A program made the translations under genes and the position numbers. A stretch of DNA of 64,000 nt from assembly GCF_026552795.1 (NCBI RefSeq), contig NZ_JANFPI010000002.1:372001-436000 (forward strand), written 5' to 3'. Below the pieces are notes generated by a model, which was not told the DNA's origin, ran no database searches, and worked only from the letters and a program-made list of their open reading frames with translations. Positions 20,128 to 30,620 of this stretch are shown here, in pieces (within the stretch, counting starts at the first letter, position 1; each line of letters opens with the position of its first letter). The stretch comes from Ectorhizobium quercum (GTDB taxonomy: Bacteria > Pseudomonadota > Alphaproteobacteria > Rhizobiales > Rhizobiaceae).

Positions 20128-21480
20128 TCAGGCGGCGTTGCGCACATTGGAGATCACCCCGCAAAGATCGCTGACGATGCGCTCGATCTGGCCGCGGTCG
20201 TCGCCTTCGGCCATGACGCGGATGAGCGGCTCCGTGCCGGAGGGGCGGATGACCAGACGCCCGTGCCGGGAAAGTTCGGCTTCGGCCTCGGCAATCGCCT
20301 GCTTGACCGTATTGTCCTCCAGCGGCTTGCCGCCGCTGAAGCGGACATTGCGCAGAAGCTGCGGCACCGGCTCGAAACGGCGGCAGATGTCGCTGACCGT
20401 CCTTTCGCGGCGCTTGACGGCGGCCAGAATCTGCAACGCAGCGACCAGGCCGTCGCCGGTCGTGCCGAAATCGGACAGGACGATATGGCCCGACTGTTCG
20501 CCGCCGACATTGTAGCCGTGCTGGCGCATGTGCTCCACCACGTAGCGGTCGCCCACCTTGGTGCGGGCAAGCCCCAGCCCCTTGTCGGCCAGGAAGCGCT
20601 CCAGGCCGAGATTGGACATGACCGTGGCGACCAGCCCACCACCCTTCAGCATACCGTCGTCGGCCCAGGTCTCGGCAATCACCGCCATGAGCTGGTCGCC
20701 ATCGACGATCTCGCCCTTTTCGTCGACGATGATCACCCGGTCGGCATCGCCATCGAGAGCGATGCCGATATCGGCGCGCACTTCATGCACCTTGTCCTGA
20801 AGCGCCTTCGGGCTGGTGGAGCCACAATCGAGATTGATGTTCGTGCCGTTCGGGGTGTTGCCGATGGTGATGACTTCCGCTCCGAGTTCCCACAGCGCCA
20901 GCGGCGCCACCTTGTAGGCCGCGCCGTTGGCACAGTCGATGGCAATCCGCAGCCCCGAAAGCGTCACGTCGCGCGGCAGGGTGCGCTTCACGAACTCGAT
21001 ATAGCGGTAGATATCGCCGTCGACGCGCTTGGCACGGCCGATATCCTCCGGCCGGGCGAGCTGCGAATAGATATCTCTTTCCAGCAGCGCCTCGATCTCC
21101 AGCTCCAACTCGTCGGAGAGCTTGTAGCCGTCCGGGCCGAACAGCTTGATGCCGTTGTCGGCGAAGGGATTGTGCGAGGCGGAGATCATCACGCCGATAT
21201 CCGCGCGCAGCGAGCGCGTCAGCATGGCCACCGCCGGCGTCGGGATCGGGCCGAGCAGGAAGACATCCAGCCCCGCCGCCGTGAACCCGGCGACCAGCGC
21301 GTTTTCCAGCATGTAGCCGGACAGGCGCGTATCCTTGCCGATCACCACCCGGTGGCGATGATTGCCGCGCCGGAACATCGTTCCGACCGCGATACCCAGC
21401 CGCATGGCCAGATCCGGCGTCATCGGAAACGTGTTGGACTGTCCGCGAATACCGTCCGTGCCGAAATAGCGACGTGTCAT
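20128..21480 (-). CDS. glmM: Phosphoglucosamine mutase
   Basis: This 450-residue enzyme interconverts glucosamine 6-phosphate and 1-phosphate, the step leading to UDP-GlcNAc for peptidoglycan and lipid [14 protein letters not shown] at the start, the phosphoserine loop [15 protein letters not shown], the metal loop [10 protein letters not shown] and the sugar-phosphate site [15 protein letters not shown] are all present. The ATG at 21480 follows GGGAGTTGAC. In related genomes glmM directly follows ftsH. Here uppP on the other strand separates them, so glmM must have its own promoter in the 353-bp divergent gap. Confidence 0.96.
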   Translation of the reverse strand: MTRRYFGTDGIRGQSNTFPMTPDLAMRLGIAVGTMFRRGNHRHRVVIGKDTRLSGYMLENALVAGFTAAGLDVFLLGPIPTPAVAMLTRSLRADIGVMISASHNPFADNGIKLFGPDGYKLSDELELEIEALLERDIYSQLARPEDIGRAKRVDGDIYRYIEFVKRTLPRDVTLSGLRIAIDCANGAAYKVAPLALWELGAEVITIGNTPNGTNINLDCGSTSPKALQDKVHEVRADIGIALDGDADRVIIVDEKGEIVDGDQLMAVIAETWADDGMLKGGGLVATVMSNLGLERFLADKGLGLARTKVGDRYVVEHMRQHGYNVGGEQSGHIVLSDFGTTGDGLVAALQILAAVKRRERTVSDICRRFEPVPQLLRNVRFSGGKPLEDNTVKQAIAEAEAELSRHGRLVIRPSGTEPLIRVMAEGDDRGQIERIVSDLCGVISNVRNAA

Positions 21481-21833
21481 GTCAACTCCCGTCTCGTATC
21501 GTGGCCGTTCTGGGCGGCCCGCTGTTCGTTTGCGTTCCAATGCCACGAATCACGCTTTTGGGCACGTAAATTACCGTCAAAAAACATTATATGTCGTTAC
21601 CGGCCCACAGACCCCAGCCCCACGCGCTTTCGCCCCGATGCGCCGCCTGCAGCCGAAGACGCCAACGGCGAGATATTCGGAAACGCGCCCCGGTTTACCG
21701 TTCGTCAAAGGAAAAACCTCAGGTATCGTACCGCCGGCTGCGAAGCGGTTGCCGCCGACGTATTTTTATTTGCCCTGGGCTGCGAATATGTCTAGGTGCC
21801 ATTTGATTAACAGGATCATCGAAGGGATAGCCT
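21481..21833. other. Divergent intergenic region glmM / uppP
   Basis: This 353-bp gap has an AT-rich core (about 21565-21600, with an ATTATATG stretch) that probably holds the two outward promoters. I found no conserved small gene or RNA. Both neighbours make peptidoglycan precursors, so shared control is possible but not shown. Confidence 0.5.
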
Positions 21834-22670
21834 ATGTCAGTAAGCTGGCTGGATGCCGCAATTCTCGGATTGTTACAGGGTTTGACTGAGTTTCTTCCGA
21901 TTTCCTCCAGTGCGCATCTGCGCATCGCCGGCGAGTTCCTCCCTTCCGGAGCCGACCCCGGAGCCGCCTTCACCGCCATCACCCAGATCGGCACTGAAGC
22001 AGCCGTTCTCGTTTATTTCTGGTCGGATATCCGCCGCATCGCACTGGCATGGCTGCGCCAGAACCTGGCCCGCGCCACCGATTACAACCGCGACGACGCG
22101 CGCATGGGCTGGCTGATCATCCTCGGCTCGGTGCCGATCGTCGTGCTCGGACTGCTGTTCAAGGACCAGATCGAATACAGCCTGCGCAATCTCTACATCA
22201 CCGCCACGGCCCTGATCGTCTTTGGCATCATCCTCGGCATCGCGGACCACTTCGGCAGCAAGTATCGCACGCTGGACCGCCTGACGTGGAAACACGGCAT
22301 CCTTTACGGTTTCGCCCAGGCTATGGCACTGATTCCCGGCGTCTCCCGTTCCGGCGGCACGATCAGCGCCGGCCTTCTGATGGGCTACACGCGCGAAGCC
22401 GCCGCGCGCTATTCCTTCCTGCTGGCGGTTCCCGCCGTTTTCGGCTCGGGCTTCTACCAGCTGTTCAAGAGCATTGGCCGCGAAAATCCGGTCGGCTGGC
22501 TTGAAACCGGCCTCGCGACGGTGATTGCCTTCGTCGTCGGCTATGTGGTGATCGTCTTCTTCCTGAAGCTCGTCTCCACCAAGAACTATTTCCCCTTCGT
22601 CTGGTATCGCATCGGGCTCGGACTGCTCATCATCGTCCTGCTCCAGACCGGCCAGATCGCCGCCCTCTGA
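21834..22670 (+). CDS. uppP: Undecaprenyl-diphosphate phosphatase (BacA family)
   Basis: This 278-residue polytopic inner-membrane enzyme recycles C55 lipid carrier and gives bacitracin resistance. The two catalytic motifs are clear: [14 protein letters not shown] (about 16-29, with the (E/Q)XXXE-type glutamate) and PGVSRSGGT (about 169-177). Seven to eight hydrophobic helices follow the family plan. The ATG at 21834 is preceded by GAAGGGAT. It points away from glmM and converges with ftsH, sharing a bidirectional terminator. It interrupts the usual ftsH-glmM adjacency. The name bacA here should not be confused with the SbmA-type BacA of rhizobial symbiosis. Confidence 0.95.
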   Translation: MSVSWLDAAILGLLQGLTEFLPISSSAHLRIAGEFLPSGADPGAAFTAITQIGTEAAVLVYFWSDIRRIALAWLRQNLARATDYNRDDARMGWLIILGSVPIVVLGLLFKDQIEYSLRNLYITATALIVFGIILGIADHFGSKYRTLDRLTWKHGILYGFAQAMALIPGVSRSGGTISAGLLMGYTREAAARYSFLLAVPAVFGSGFYQLFKSIGRENPVGWLETGLATVIAFVVGYVVIVFFLKLVSTKNYFPFVWYRIGLGLLIIVLLQTGQIAAL

Positions 22671-22805
22671 GAACGGCTACCGCAAGATCGCCCGGCCCCG
22701 CCATTCGGGACCGGGCGACAAGCCAGGCAAGGGGGAAACGCTTCTATTCCGAGGCCTCCCCGCCGACGAATATCCGGCACGACCGCAAACCCGTTTCTCC
22801 AACGA

Positions 22806-22840
22806 AAAAGCCCTCCCCCATTCTGCGGGGGAGGGCTTTT
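22806..22840. terminator. Bidirectional intrinsic terminator between uppP and ftsH
   Basis: A 14-bp perfect stem (AAAAGCCCTCCCCC at 22806-22819 with its complement at 22827-22840) encloses a seven-base loop. T-runs on both strands serve the two convergent genes. Confidence 0.93.
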
Positions 22841-22895
22841 GCATGTCGCGGGATTGTTGGGAGCATTTCCGGGGAAACGCTCCACGTCCCGTGTC

Positions 22896-24848
22896 TCAGC
22901 GCGGCTGGGGCTCGAAACCGCCTTCGGGCTCGCCGCCGCCATCCTTGGTTTCGCCGCTGTTGGCGTCCTTGCGGGCGCCAGCCTTCGGCACGGCGGAACC
23001 GCGCGAGGTCGGGGTGTCGTCGCCCGAATCGCGGGTCGGACGCTCACCGCGCAGCAACGCCTTGATCTCGTCACCGGACAGCGTCTCGAACTCCAGAAGC
23101 CCCTCGGCCAGCGTGACGAATTCGTCGTGCTTTTCGGTGAGGATGCGGCGGGCCTCGGTATAGGCCTCCTCGATCAGGCGGCGAACCTCGTTGTCGATCT
23201 TCTGGGCGGTGGATTCCGAAACGTTGCGGGTCTGGGAAACCGAATGGCCGAGGAAGACCTCCTGCTGGTTCTCGCCATAGGCGACCTGGCCGAGAATATC
23301 GGAAAAGCCCCACTGCGTGACCATCGCGCGCGCCAGCTTGGTGGCCTGCTCGATATCGGAGGACGCGCCGGAGGTGATGTTCTCCTTGCCGAAGGTCAGT
23401 TCCTCGGCAACGCGGCCACCCATCATGATCACGAGCCGCGAGACCATCCACTTGTAGCTCATCGAGTAACGGTCGCCTTCCGGCAACTGCATGACCATGC
23501 CGAGCGCCCGGCCGCGCGGAATGATCGTCGCCTTGTGGAGCGGGTCCGCGACCGGCACGTTGAGCGCGGTGATGGCGTGGCCGGCCTCGTGGTAGGCCGT
23601 GAGCTTCTTTTCCGCTTCGGTCATGGCCGAGGTGCGGCGCTCGGCCCCCATCATGATCTTGTCCTTGGCGTCCTCGAACTCCTGCATGGTGACGACGCGC
23701 TTGTTGCGGCGGGCGGCCATCAGGGCGGCTTCGTTGACGAGGTTCATCAGGTCGGCGCCGGAAAAGCCGGGCGTGCCGCGGGCGAGAACCTTGAGATCGA
23801 CGTTCGGCGCCAGCGGAACGTTGCGGACATGGACCTTGAGGATCCGCTCGCGGCCGACGATATCCGGGTTGGGAACGACCACCTGGCGGTCGAAGCGGCC
23901 GGGACGCAGCAGCGCCGGGTCGAGAACGTCCGGACGGTTGGTGGCGGCGATGAGGATGATGCCCTCGTTCGCCTCGAAACCGTCCATCTCGACCAGAAGC
24001 TGGTTCAGCGTCTGTTCGCGCTCGTCGTTGCCGCCGCCGAGACCGGCGCCGCGATGGCGGCCGACGGCATCGATTTCGTCGATGAAGATGATGCAGGGCG
24101 CATTCTTCTTGGCCTGTTCGAACATGTCGCGGACACGGCTCGCGCCGACGCCGACGAACATTTCCACGAAGTCGGAACCGGAAATGGTGAAGAACGGCAC
24201 ATTGGCCTCGCCCGCCACCGAGCGGGCCAGCAGCGTCTTGCCGGTGCCGGGCGGCCCGACGAGCAGCACGCCACGCGGAATCTTGCCGCCGAGGCGCTGG
24301 AACTTCTGCGGATCGCGCAGGAACTCGACGATCTCCTCGAGGTCCTGCTTGGCTTCGTCGACGCCCGCGACGTCATCGAAGGTCACGCGGCCGTGCGCTT
24401 CGGTCAGAAGCTTGGCCTTCGACTTGCCGAAGCCCATCGCGCCGCGCGAGCCGCCCTGCATCTGCCGCATGAAGAACAGCCAGACGCCGAGAATGAGCAG
24501 CATCGGCAGCAGCGTGCCGAGATAGCTGAGGAAGCCGGACGAACCGTCGCTCTCCGGACGCGCGACGATCGTCACGTTCTTTTCCTGAAGCTTGACCATC
24601 AGGTTGTCGTCGATGACCGGCGCGTAGGACTGGAAGGCCGTGCCGTTTTCCAGATAGGTGCCGAAGACCCGGTTGCCGGTCACGGTCACGTCGCGCACAC
24701 GGCCCGCATCCACGTCCCGCAGGAATTGCGAATAGGGAATTTCCCTGCCGCTCGTCTGCGTCGGCGTGGTCTGGAACATGCTGAACAACGCAATCAGCAA
24801 CAGGGCAATGATGGCCCAAAGAGCGAAGTTGCGGAAATTTGGGTTCAT
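22896..24848 (-). CDS. ftsH: ATP-dependent zinc metalloprotease
   Basis: This 650-residue inner-membrane AAA+ protease degrades misfolded membrane proteins and regulatory substrates. TM1 (about 5-25) and TM2 (about 110-128) bracket a periplasmic domain. The AAA module has Walker A GPPGTGKT, Walker [12 protein letters not shown] and the second region of homology [20 protein letters not shown]. The M41 site is HEAGH. The C-terminal tail is Gly/Pro/Asp-rich. The ATG at 24848 follows GGGGAG. It lies 118 bp after tilS on the same strand, as in the standard rhizobial cluster. Confidence 0.97.
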   Translation of the reverse strand: MNPNFRNFALWAIIALLLIALFSMFQTTPTQTSGREIPYSQFLRDVDAGRVRDVTVTGNRVFGTYLENGTAFQSYAPVIDDNLMVKLQEKNVTIVARPESDGSSGFLSYLGTLLPMLLILGVWLFFMRQMQGGSRGAMGFGKSKAKLLTEAHGRVTFDDVAGVDEAKQDLEEIVEFLRDPQKFQRLGGKIPRGVLLVGPPGTGKTLLARSVAGEANVPFFTISGSDFVEMFVGVGASRVRDMFEQAKKNAPCIIFIDEIDAVGRHRGAGLGGGNDEREQTLNQLLVEMDGFEANEGIILIAATNRPDVLDPALLRPGRFDRQVVVPNPDIVGRERILKVHVRNVPLAPNVDLKVLARGTPGFSGADLMNLVNEAALMAARRNKRVVTMQEFEDAKDKIMMGAERRTSAMTEAEKKLTAYHEAGHAITALNVPVADPLHKATIIPRGRALGMVMQLPEGDRYSMSYKWMVSRLVIMMGGRVAEELTFGKENITSGASSDIEQATKLARAMVTQWGFSDILGQVAYGENQQEVFLGHSVSQTRNVSESTAQKIDNEVRRLIEEAYTEARRILTEKHDEFVTLAEGLLEFETLSGDEIKALLRGERPTRDSGDDTPTSRGSAVPKAGARKDANSGETKDGGGEPEGGFEPQPR

Positions 24849-24966
24849 TGAACTCCCCAGAGTACCTCGGGCGCACATATGGCGCGCAATTTGCAGACTA
24901 ACATAGGGGTCGCACTGACACTTGCCAAGGCGACCGCACGTTTTTCATGTGTTTTCCGGTCAGGCT

Positions 24967-26253
24967 TCAACGACTGAACGCAGGCTCGGTAAACGGAGTG
25001 CGACCGGCCAGCCCCGCCAGCGCATTCGCAAGCCGCAGATCGAAAAGCGGCAGGAAAAGATCGCAAGCGGCGATCCGCGGCTCGAAAGGCGCTTCATCCG
25101 GGTGTTTCGCGCCGGAAATGCAGGGCATCGCCTGCGCCGCCCGCCGCGCCAGCGAAACCGGCATTCCCGGAAACAGGGCCGCGACACGGGCATCGTCCGG
25201 CGCGGGTGCCGGCACGACGGTCAGCGGCCCGGCGGACGGATTGGCGACCCGGAAACGCCCGTCCCACACACCCTCCGCGCCGGAGGCGACCGTCATCTCC
25301 GGCAGGCCGCGCAATTCGCGCATCAGATAAAGCCCGTCGCGGCGCAGGGCAACGAACACGCGCGACAGCGTCATGCGGCCCGGCCGGCCGTCGCCGATCA
25401 TCGCCAGCAGCCGGTTCATGGCATTGCGGGCCGGTCCGTTCTCCCGCCCGCCGAGCATGGCGACGAGGCCGGAAAGCGCGACCCGCAGCACATCGGGCGG
25501 CGCATCGAGTCCTTCCGGGGCGATGCGGGCGAGCACGGCGCTTCGAAGCACCGCATGGCGTTCCAGCCATTCCGCCGCCGCGACGGCAAGGCGGCGGCGC
25601 TCTTGCGCCGCAAACGCGACGTCCGGCACCGTCGCCTCCCCCGCCGCCAGCGCCCGACGGATGCGCACGCGCTCGTAATGCGGGTCGTCATTGGTCGGAT
25701 CGTCGATCCAGCCCATCCCTTCGCCGGCCAGAAAATCGCGGATCGCCCGGCGCCGGACATCGAGAAACGGCCGGGCGATCCAGATCGAGCGGTCGTAGAA
25801 CACCGCTTCCGCCATGCCGGAAAGACCGGCATTCTCGGCGCGGGCAGACCGTGCGGCCCGCATCAGCACCGTTTCGTCCTGATCGTCGGCGGTGTGGGCA
25901 GTCACCACCAGATCGGCGGAAAACCGCGCCGCCGCCTGTTTCAGCAGCCGGTAGCGCGCCAGCCGTGCCGCTTCGGAAAGGCGGCTTTCGGGTTTGGCGC
26001 CCTCCCAGCGCAGCGTCGCATGAGAAATGCCGAGGGAAGCACATAGCGCCGCGACGGTCTCCGCCTCCGACGCCGATTCCGGCCTCAGGGCATGATCAAT
26101 GGTGACGGCGCAGAGTGAATGCCCCCCGCGTGCGGCCCGGTGTAGGGCGGCGAGAAGCCCGGTCGAATCGCTGCCGCCGGAGATCGCGACCAGAATGCGA
26201 GCGGGCCGCGGCAGCCGGTTCAGAAAACGCTGCGCGGCATCGAGTGGCTGCAT
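24967..26253 (-). CDS. tilS: tRNA(Ile)-lysidine synthetase
   Basis: This 428-residue enzyme converts cytidine-34 of the minor tRNA-Ile(CAU) to lysidine, switching codon reading from AUG to AUA; it is essential in most bacteria. The N-terminal PP-loop is VAISGGSDSTGLL, followed by HALRPESASEAE and ARYRLL, both family hallmarks. THTADDQDETVLMR marks the ATPase core. The C-terminal half is divergent, as is usual. It starts two bp after the cpoB stop, so the two are co-transcribed. Confidence 0.92.
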   Translation of the reverse strand: MQPLDAAQRFLNRLPRPARILVAISGGSDSTGLLAALHRAARGGHSLCAVTIDHALRPESASEAETVAALCASLGISHATLRWEGAKPESRLSEAARLARYRLLKQAAARFSADLVVTAHTADDQDETVLMRAARSARAENAGLSGMAEAVFYDRSIWIARPFLDVRRRAIRDFLAGEGMGWIDDPTNDDPHYERVRIRRALAAGEATVPDVAFAAQERRRLAVAAAEWLERHAVLRSAVLARIAPEGLDAPPDVLRVALSGLVAMLGGRENGPARNAMNRLLAMIGDGRPGRMTLSRVFVALRRDGLYLMRELRGLPEMTVASGAEGVWDGRFRVANPSAGPLTVVPAPAPDDARVAALFPGMPVSLARRAAQAMPCISGAKHPDEAPFEPRIAACDLFLPLFDLRLANALAGLAGRTPFTEPAFSR

Positions 26254-26255
26254 GA

Positions 26256-27227
26256 TCAGCAGGAAAGGCGCTTCTGTTCGCTGGCCGCCTTGCTCAGAAC
26301 CGCCCGCGAAGCGTTCGGATAGCGCGACGGCACTTCCCGCAGCGTCTTGCAGGCTACGTCGGGATTGTCGAGCGCGGCAAGCGACATGCCAAGCTTCAGC
26401 AGCATTTCCGGCGCACGAGGCGATTTCCCGTAGGACTGATGGCCATCCAGGAAGGTCTTCGCGGCCTCGTTGTACTTGCCCTGTGAATATTGCGCCTCAC
26501 CCAGCCAGAAACTGGCATCGGCGATCTTGGGGCCTTGCGGGAACGAGGAGATGTATTGCTCGAACTCCTGTTCCGCAACGGCATAGTCGCCGGCCAGCAC
26601 ATGGCCGTAGGCGGCCTTGTAGAGGTCCTCGTCGCTTCCCGGAGCGGCAGGCGTCGACGGGGCAGCCGTCGCCACGCCGGGAAGGGACGAAGCATTCGAA
26701 CCGGGTGCGTTCATGGTGGAGCCGATCGGGTTGCCCTGCGCGTCGAAACGCACGGAACCGAGCGTGGTGGAGGAAGCGCCTGCCCCGGACGAGGCCGGAC
26801 CGTTCTGCCCCGTCCCGTCCGAATCGATGATGGTCGCCACGTCGTCGTCCGCCCCCGGTGCGCCCGTCCCGGAGGAGGGCGCTGCCGTGGCGACGGAACC
26901 GGAGGATGACGACGGCGCTTCGCTGCGCTTCTTGCCGCCTTCCAGGTCCTGGAAGCGGAATTCGTTGTCTTCCTGCGTCTTGCGCATCTGTTCCTGCATC
27001 TGGAGAAGCTGGAAGCTCATTTCCTCGATGCGGCCGTTCAACTGGCGGATTTCCTCCTGAAGCTGCTGGATGCGCGCGGCATCGCCCGCCTGCGCCAGAA
27101 TGACCGGCTGCTGCCGTTCAGCCACCGGCGTGCCGAATGCCCTGAAAAGAGGTTGGGAAAACGCCGTGCCCTGCCACCCGGTAAAGGCGGCGAGCCCCAG
27201 CATCCCCGCCACGACAAGTTTCCTCAT
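26256..27227 (-). CDS. cpoB: Tol-Pal accessory protein CpoB (YbgF)
   Basis: This 323-residue periplasmic protein coordinates outer-membrane constriction with peptidoglycan synthesis together with Tol-Pal. It has a signal peptide (about 1-25), then an N-terminal coiled coil (RIQQLQEEIRQLNGRIEEM). A Ser/Ala/Gly-rich linker (about 100-195) leads to C-terminal TPR repeats (DLYKAAYGHVLAGDYAVAEQ, SFWLGEAQYSQGKYNEAA). A TTG at 27242 is in frame, but the ATG at 27227 has GAGGAC upstream and a cleaner signal peptide. It is separated from pal by an inserted cation-efflux gene. Confidence 0.9.
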   Translation of the reverse strand: MRKLVVAGMLGLAAFTGWQGTAFSQPLFRAFGTPVAERQQPVILAQAGDAARIQQLQEEIRQLNGRIEEMSFQLLQMQEQMRKTQEDNEFRFQDLEGGKKRSEAPSSSSGSVATAAPSSGTGAPGADDDVATIIDSDGTGQNGPASSGAGASSTTLGSVRFDAQGNPIGSTMNAPGSNASSLPGVATAAPSTPAAPGSDEDLYKAAYGHVLAGDYAVAEQEFEQYISSFPQGPKIADASFWLGEAQYSQGKYNEAAKTFLDGHQSYGKSPRAPEMLLKLGMSLAALDNPDVACKTLREVPSRYPNASRAVLSKAASEQKRLSC

Positions 27228-27395
27228 TTGGTTCGTCCTCAAAAGGTTGAAACGACGATCCGGCGACCCGGACCCTTGCCTTCAATGACACGAATGCCGA
27301 CTTTTTCCAACGCCTGAGAAAGCAGGTAAGTTCGGCGAAAACATGGAAAACCGCATCCCGCCGGCAAGAAGGGCGGAAGAAGCGGCGCGGGATCG

Positions 27396-28328
27396 CTATT
27401 CGGCCCATTCCGGGTCGGTGGTGAACACGATCGTCAGCCAGCGGTCCGGCCCCTCCCCGCCGATCGCCTCGCCGACCGCATTGCGGATGTCGTCCCATTC
27501 CTCCAGCCGCCGCGCGGGGCCGCCGGACGGTACGATGAAGTAAAGCTCGATCTGCCGCCCGCGCCCGACGCGCGCGACATAGGAGCGGAAGGCCGAGAAG
27601 CCGTAGCGCCGCACGATTTCCTCCGCGACACCGTCGACATGCCGCTTGTCGGCGGCAGGGGTGATGAGCAGCACGTCGGCCAGCGCCTGTTTCACCGTTC
27701 CGACCGGCACCGGTATGATGACGAGGCAGACCAGCGCCAGAATCGCCGGGTCGATATAGGGCGACATCCACTCGAGCGCCGTTCCCTGGATCAGCAACCC
27801 GAAGGCGAACGCCAGCAGAAGGGCGCCGCTCAACGCGGCGGACATCCACCATGCCTTGGCGTCGAGCGCCACGAAACCGGACTTCAGGACCCGGCTCGCC
27901 CGGCCGCTGTAGATCGCCATGACCACTGCCACGCAGGCCACCAGCGCGGCATACAGAATGCCCTGGTCGAAGTTCAGGACCCGCCCGCCGTCGATGATGC
28001 TGCCGATGGCGTTGATCAGCGCATAGACCGCCGCGCCGATGAGCAGGGTGCCGCTCACGCCGAGAACCATCGGCTCCAGATGCCAGAACCCCATCGTGAA
28101 TCGTTCGGCCAGCCTGTTCCTCGAAGGGCCGCGCGCCGTCGACGTCGCGATCAGGTTCGAGACCACAAGCGCGGCGAGCGTCATCGTCACGTCCGCCAGC
28201 GAGTACACGCCGTCGAACACGATGGCCGACGATCCCGAAAGCAATCCGAAAAACACCCCGGCCACCGCGACCAGAAAGGTCACGGCGATGGACAATCTCA
28301 GGACGAACTGCTCGCTTCGCACCCTCAC
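27396..28328 (-). CDS. Cation diffusion facilitator (CDF) transporter
   Basis: This 310-residue inner-membrane protein has six hydrophobic segments (about 10-30, 38-58, 80-105, 112-135, 150-172, 180-200). The CDF arrangement is visible: SIAVTFLVAVAGVFFGLLSGS, DGVYSLADV in TM2, and AKAWWMSAALSG in TM5. A cytosolic alpha/beta domain follows (about 210-300). The canonical HxxxD/DxxxD metal pairs are only partly present: Asp residues in DGVYSLAD and DAKAWW, no His. Metal specificity therefore cannot be inferred. It lies between pal and cpoB, an unusual place, and probably has its own promoter because pal ends in a strong terminator. Confidence 0.82.
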   Translation of the reverse strand: MRVRSEQFVLRLSIAVTFLVAVAGVFFGLLSGSSAIVFDGVYSLADVTMTLAALVVSNLIATSTARGPSRNRLAERFTMGFWHLEPMVLGVSGTLLIGAAVYALINAIGSIIDGGRVLNFDQGILYAALVACVAVVMAIYSGRASRVLKSGFVALDAKAWWMSAALSGALLLAFAFGLLIQGTALEWMSPYIDPAILALVCLVIIPVPVGTVKQALADVLLITPAADKRHVDGVAEEIVRRYGFSAFRSYVARVGRGRQIELYFIVPSGGPARRLEEWDDIRNAVGEAIGGEGPDRWLTIVFTTDPEWAE

Positions 28329-28512
28329 GTCTCCCCTGCCCGGCCGGACGCAACGCCCGGACTATGCCCTTGTAGCGCAGATTCGCTGTGGTTGTCCGGT
28401 TAGAGCATGTCCCGCAGAAGTGCGCAGCGGTTTTGCGCGCGGAAATGCGTGAAAACACAGAATGAGCGCGGGTTTTTCACGGCCGGACCACAAGACACCT
28501 GCCCCCGGACGC

Positions 28513-28549
28513 ATCAAAGGGGGCGGCCCGCAGGACCGCCCCCTTTGAT
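28513..28549 (-). terminator. Intrinsic terminator downstream of pal
   Basis: A perfect 14-bp GC-rich stem (28513-28526 with 28536-28549) with a nine-base loop stands 26 bp beyond the pal stop codon. It closes the tolQRAB-pal unit before the cation-efflux gene. Confidence 0.85.
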
Positions 28550-28574
28550 GTTCGTTTCCGCGATGCGGGGTCGA

Positions 28575-29102
28575 TCAGCGGGCGCCGAGCACCGTGACGG
28601 CGCGGCGGTTCTGCGACCAGCACGAGATGTCGTCGCAAACCGCGACCGGGCGTTCCTTGCCGTAGGAGATCGTCCTGATGCTGCCGGCCGGAATGCCGAG
28701 CGAGGCGAGGTAATCGCGGGTCGCGGCGGCGCGGCGGGCACCGAGCGCAAGGTTGTATTCGCGCGTGCCGCGTTCGTCCGCATGGCCTTCGACGGTGATC
28801 GAGTAGTTCGGATACTGCCGCAGCCACTGGGCCTGACGGGACAGCGTCTGCTGCGCGTCGGCGCGGATCGACGAACTGTCGGTGTCGAAGAAGATGCGGT
28901 CGCCGACATTGACGGTGAAGTCCTGCTGTGAACCGGGCGTGGCCGCGCCGGCGCCGCCGAGCCCCAGTTCGCCGGCATTGTTCGGAAGATTCTTCTTGGA
29001 CGCACAACCGGCCAGTGCGAGCGTCATCACGAGAGCGACGACGATCGGGTTGCGCGCGAGAGTCTGCATGCGGCCTGCGGCCTGGGTATCGATGCGGCTC
29101 AT
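28575..29102 (-). CDS. pal: Peptidoglycan-associated lipoprotein
   Basis: This 175-residue outer-membrane lipoprotein has lipobox LAGC (Cys33) and an OmpA-type peptidoglycan-binding domain at about 65-170. Visible elements are FDTDSSSIRADAQQTL, VEGHADERGTREYN, LGARRAAATRDYL and ISYGKERPV. It anchors the outer membrane to the wall and is the terminal partner of TolB. The frame opens at 29243, but the ATG at 29102 follows GGAGA and gives the rhizobial N-terminus MSRIDT. A 199-bp gap to tolB contains a TTAACCAT site, so pal may also be transcribed separately from tolQRAB. Confidence 0.95.
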   Translation of the reverse strand: MSRIDTQAAGRMQTLARNPIVVALVMTLALAGCASKKNLPNNAGELGLGGAGAATPGSQQDFTVNVGDRIFFDTDSSSIRADAQQTLSRQAQWLRQYPNYSITVEGHADERGTREYNLALGARRAAATRDYLASLGIPAGSIRTISYGKERPVAVCDDISCWSQNRRAVTVLGAR

Positions 29103-29175
29103 CGCCGGTCTCCTTGCGAATTTCATTAAGGTTGCCGAACCATAACCCCTCTCGGTTAATCGGCATCCAACAAGT

Positions 29176-29183
29176 ATGGTTAA
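29176..29183 (-). promoter_or_regulatory. CtrA half-site TTAACCAT upstream of pal
   Basis: The minus strand reads GTTAACCATACTTGTT here, 74-81 bp before the pal start, and a further GATTAACC about 25 bases closer to the gene. The extended motif matches the one before the L,D-transpeptidase gene in 15 of 16 positions. Confidence 0.5.
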
Positions 29184-29301
29184 CGCTTTCCTGAAACGCC
29201 GTCCGGAGGACGGTTTTGCGCGGCCTCCGGACGTGATTTGCATGACGTGATAGCCGCTCCCTCACAGGACTTTGCGGCAGGAACGTGACGCGCTGCCAGA
29301 A

Positions 29302-30606
29302 TTACTCGAGCAGCGGCGACCAGGCCGGGTCGGAAGCGAAGCTCGGCGTCTTGATAAGCTGCTCGTTATAGCCCGTCAGGTCGATGGAATAGAGCTGCGG
29401 GCCGCCCGAACCGGCATTCTCGCGGAAGAACATGATGACGCGTCCGTTGGGGGCCCAGGTCGGGCCTTCGTTGTGGAAACCCGTCGTCAGGATGCGCTCG
29501 CCCGAACCGTCCGGACGCATCACCCCGATGGAGAACCTGCCGCCCGACTGCTTCGTGAAGGCGATGAGATCGCCGCGCGGCGACCAGACCGGCGTCGAAT
29601 AGGAACCGTCGCCGAAGGAAATCCGCTGCTGGCCGGAGCCGTCGGCGTTCATCACGTAGAGCTGCTGGCGGCCGCCCCGGTCGCTTTCGAACACGATCCG
29701 CCGGCCATCCGGCGCATAGGACGGCGAGGTGTCGATGGCCGCGGTGTTGGTCAGACGGGTGGTCGTGCGCGAACGCAGGTCCATCGTGTAGATGTTGGAG
29801 TTGCCGTCCTGTTGCAGCGACATGATCACGCGCTGGCCGTCTGGCGAGAAGCGCGGCGAGAAGGTCATGCCGGGGAAGTTGCCCACGACCTCGCGGCGGC
29901 CCGTTTCGAGTTGAAGCAGGTAGACGCGCGGCTGGCCGCCTTCGAACGACATATAGGTCACTTCCTGCTGGCTCGGCGAGAAGCGCGGCGTCAGCACGAT
30001 GTCGTTGGTATTGGTCAGGACGCGCAGGTTGAAACCGTCCTGGTCCATGATGGCGAGCTGGCGCTTGCGGTCGTTCTTCGGGCCGTTTTCGGACACGAAG
30101 ACGACGCGCGTGTCGAAATAGCCGTTCTCGCCGGTGATCTGCTTGTAGATGGCGTCGGCGATGATGTGGGCGACCCGGCGCCAGTTTTCCGGCTGGGTAT
30201 AGAACTGCTGGCCGGTCATCTGCTGGCCGGAGAACGTGTCCCACAGGCGGAATTCGGCACGAAGGCGCGCACCCTCGCGCACCACCCGGCCCGTCACCAG
30301 CGCCTGCGCGTTGATGACCTTCCAGTCCTCGAAGCGCGGCGTCTGGTCCGGGTTGGCGATCTTCTCGATGAACGCCGTCTTGCCGATCGGCGCAAAAAGG
30401 CCCGAGCGTTTCAGGTCGGCCGCGATCACCTCGGAAATCTGCGCGCCGAGCGCGTCAGCGGACTGGAAGTCGGTGATGGCGATCGGCAACGGCTCCACGT
30501 TACCCTGGTTGATGTTGATCTCCACCCTGGCCTGGGCCGGCGCGGCGAACATCACGGCCATGCCGGCGAACGCGATCATGAGGCGGATGAAAGTTCGTTT
30601 CATCAT
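29302..30606 (-). CDS. tolB: Tol-Pal periplasmic protein TolB
   Basis: This 434-residue periplasmic protein has a signal peptide (about 1-26), an N-terminal alpha/beta domain (about 30-165, [20 protein letters not shown]) and a six-bladed beta-propeller. The propeller shows repeated blade motifs such as [31 protein letters not shown] and [15 protein letters not shown]. It relays force from TolA to Pal at division sites. A TTG at 30624 is in frame but overlaps tolA; the ATG at 30606 is preferred, with GAAAGG upstream. It lies 14 bp after the tolA stop. Confidence 0.95.
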   Translation of the reverse strand: MMKRTFIRLMIAFAGMAVMFAAPAQARVEININQGNVEPLPIAITDFQSADALGAQISEVIAADLKRSGLFAPIGKTAFIEKIANPDQTPRFEDWKVINAQALVTGRVVREGARLRAEFRLWDTFSGQQMTGQQFYTQPENWRRVAHIIADAIYKQITGENGYFDTRVVFVSENGPKNDRKRQLAIMDQDGFNLRVLTNTNDIVLTPRFSPSQQEVTYMSFEGGQPRVYLLQLETGRREVVGNFPGMTFSPRFSPDGQRVIMSLQQDGNSNIYTMDLRSRTTTRLTNTAAIDTSPSYAPDGRRIVFESDRGGRQQLYVMNADGSGQQRISFGDGSYSTPVWSPRGDLIAFTKQSGGRFSIGVMRPDGSGERILTTGFHNEGPTWAPNGRVIMFFRENAGSGGPQLYSIDLTGYNEQLIKTPSFASDPAWSPLLE

Positions 30607-30620
30607 TGATTTCAAGCCTT

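Noticed and set aside
22839..24851. Plus-strand open frame of 670 codons opposite ftsH
   Set aside because: Exact shadow of ftsH; no signal peptide, RBS or domain.
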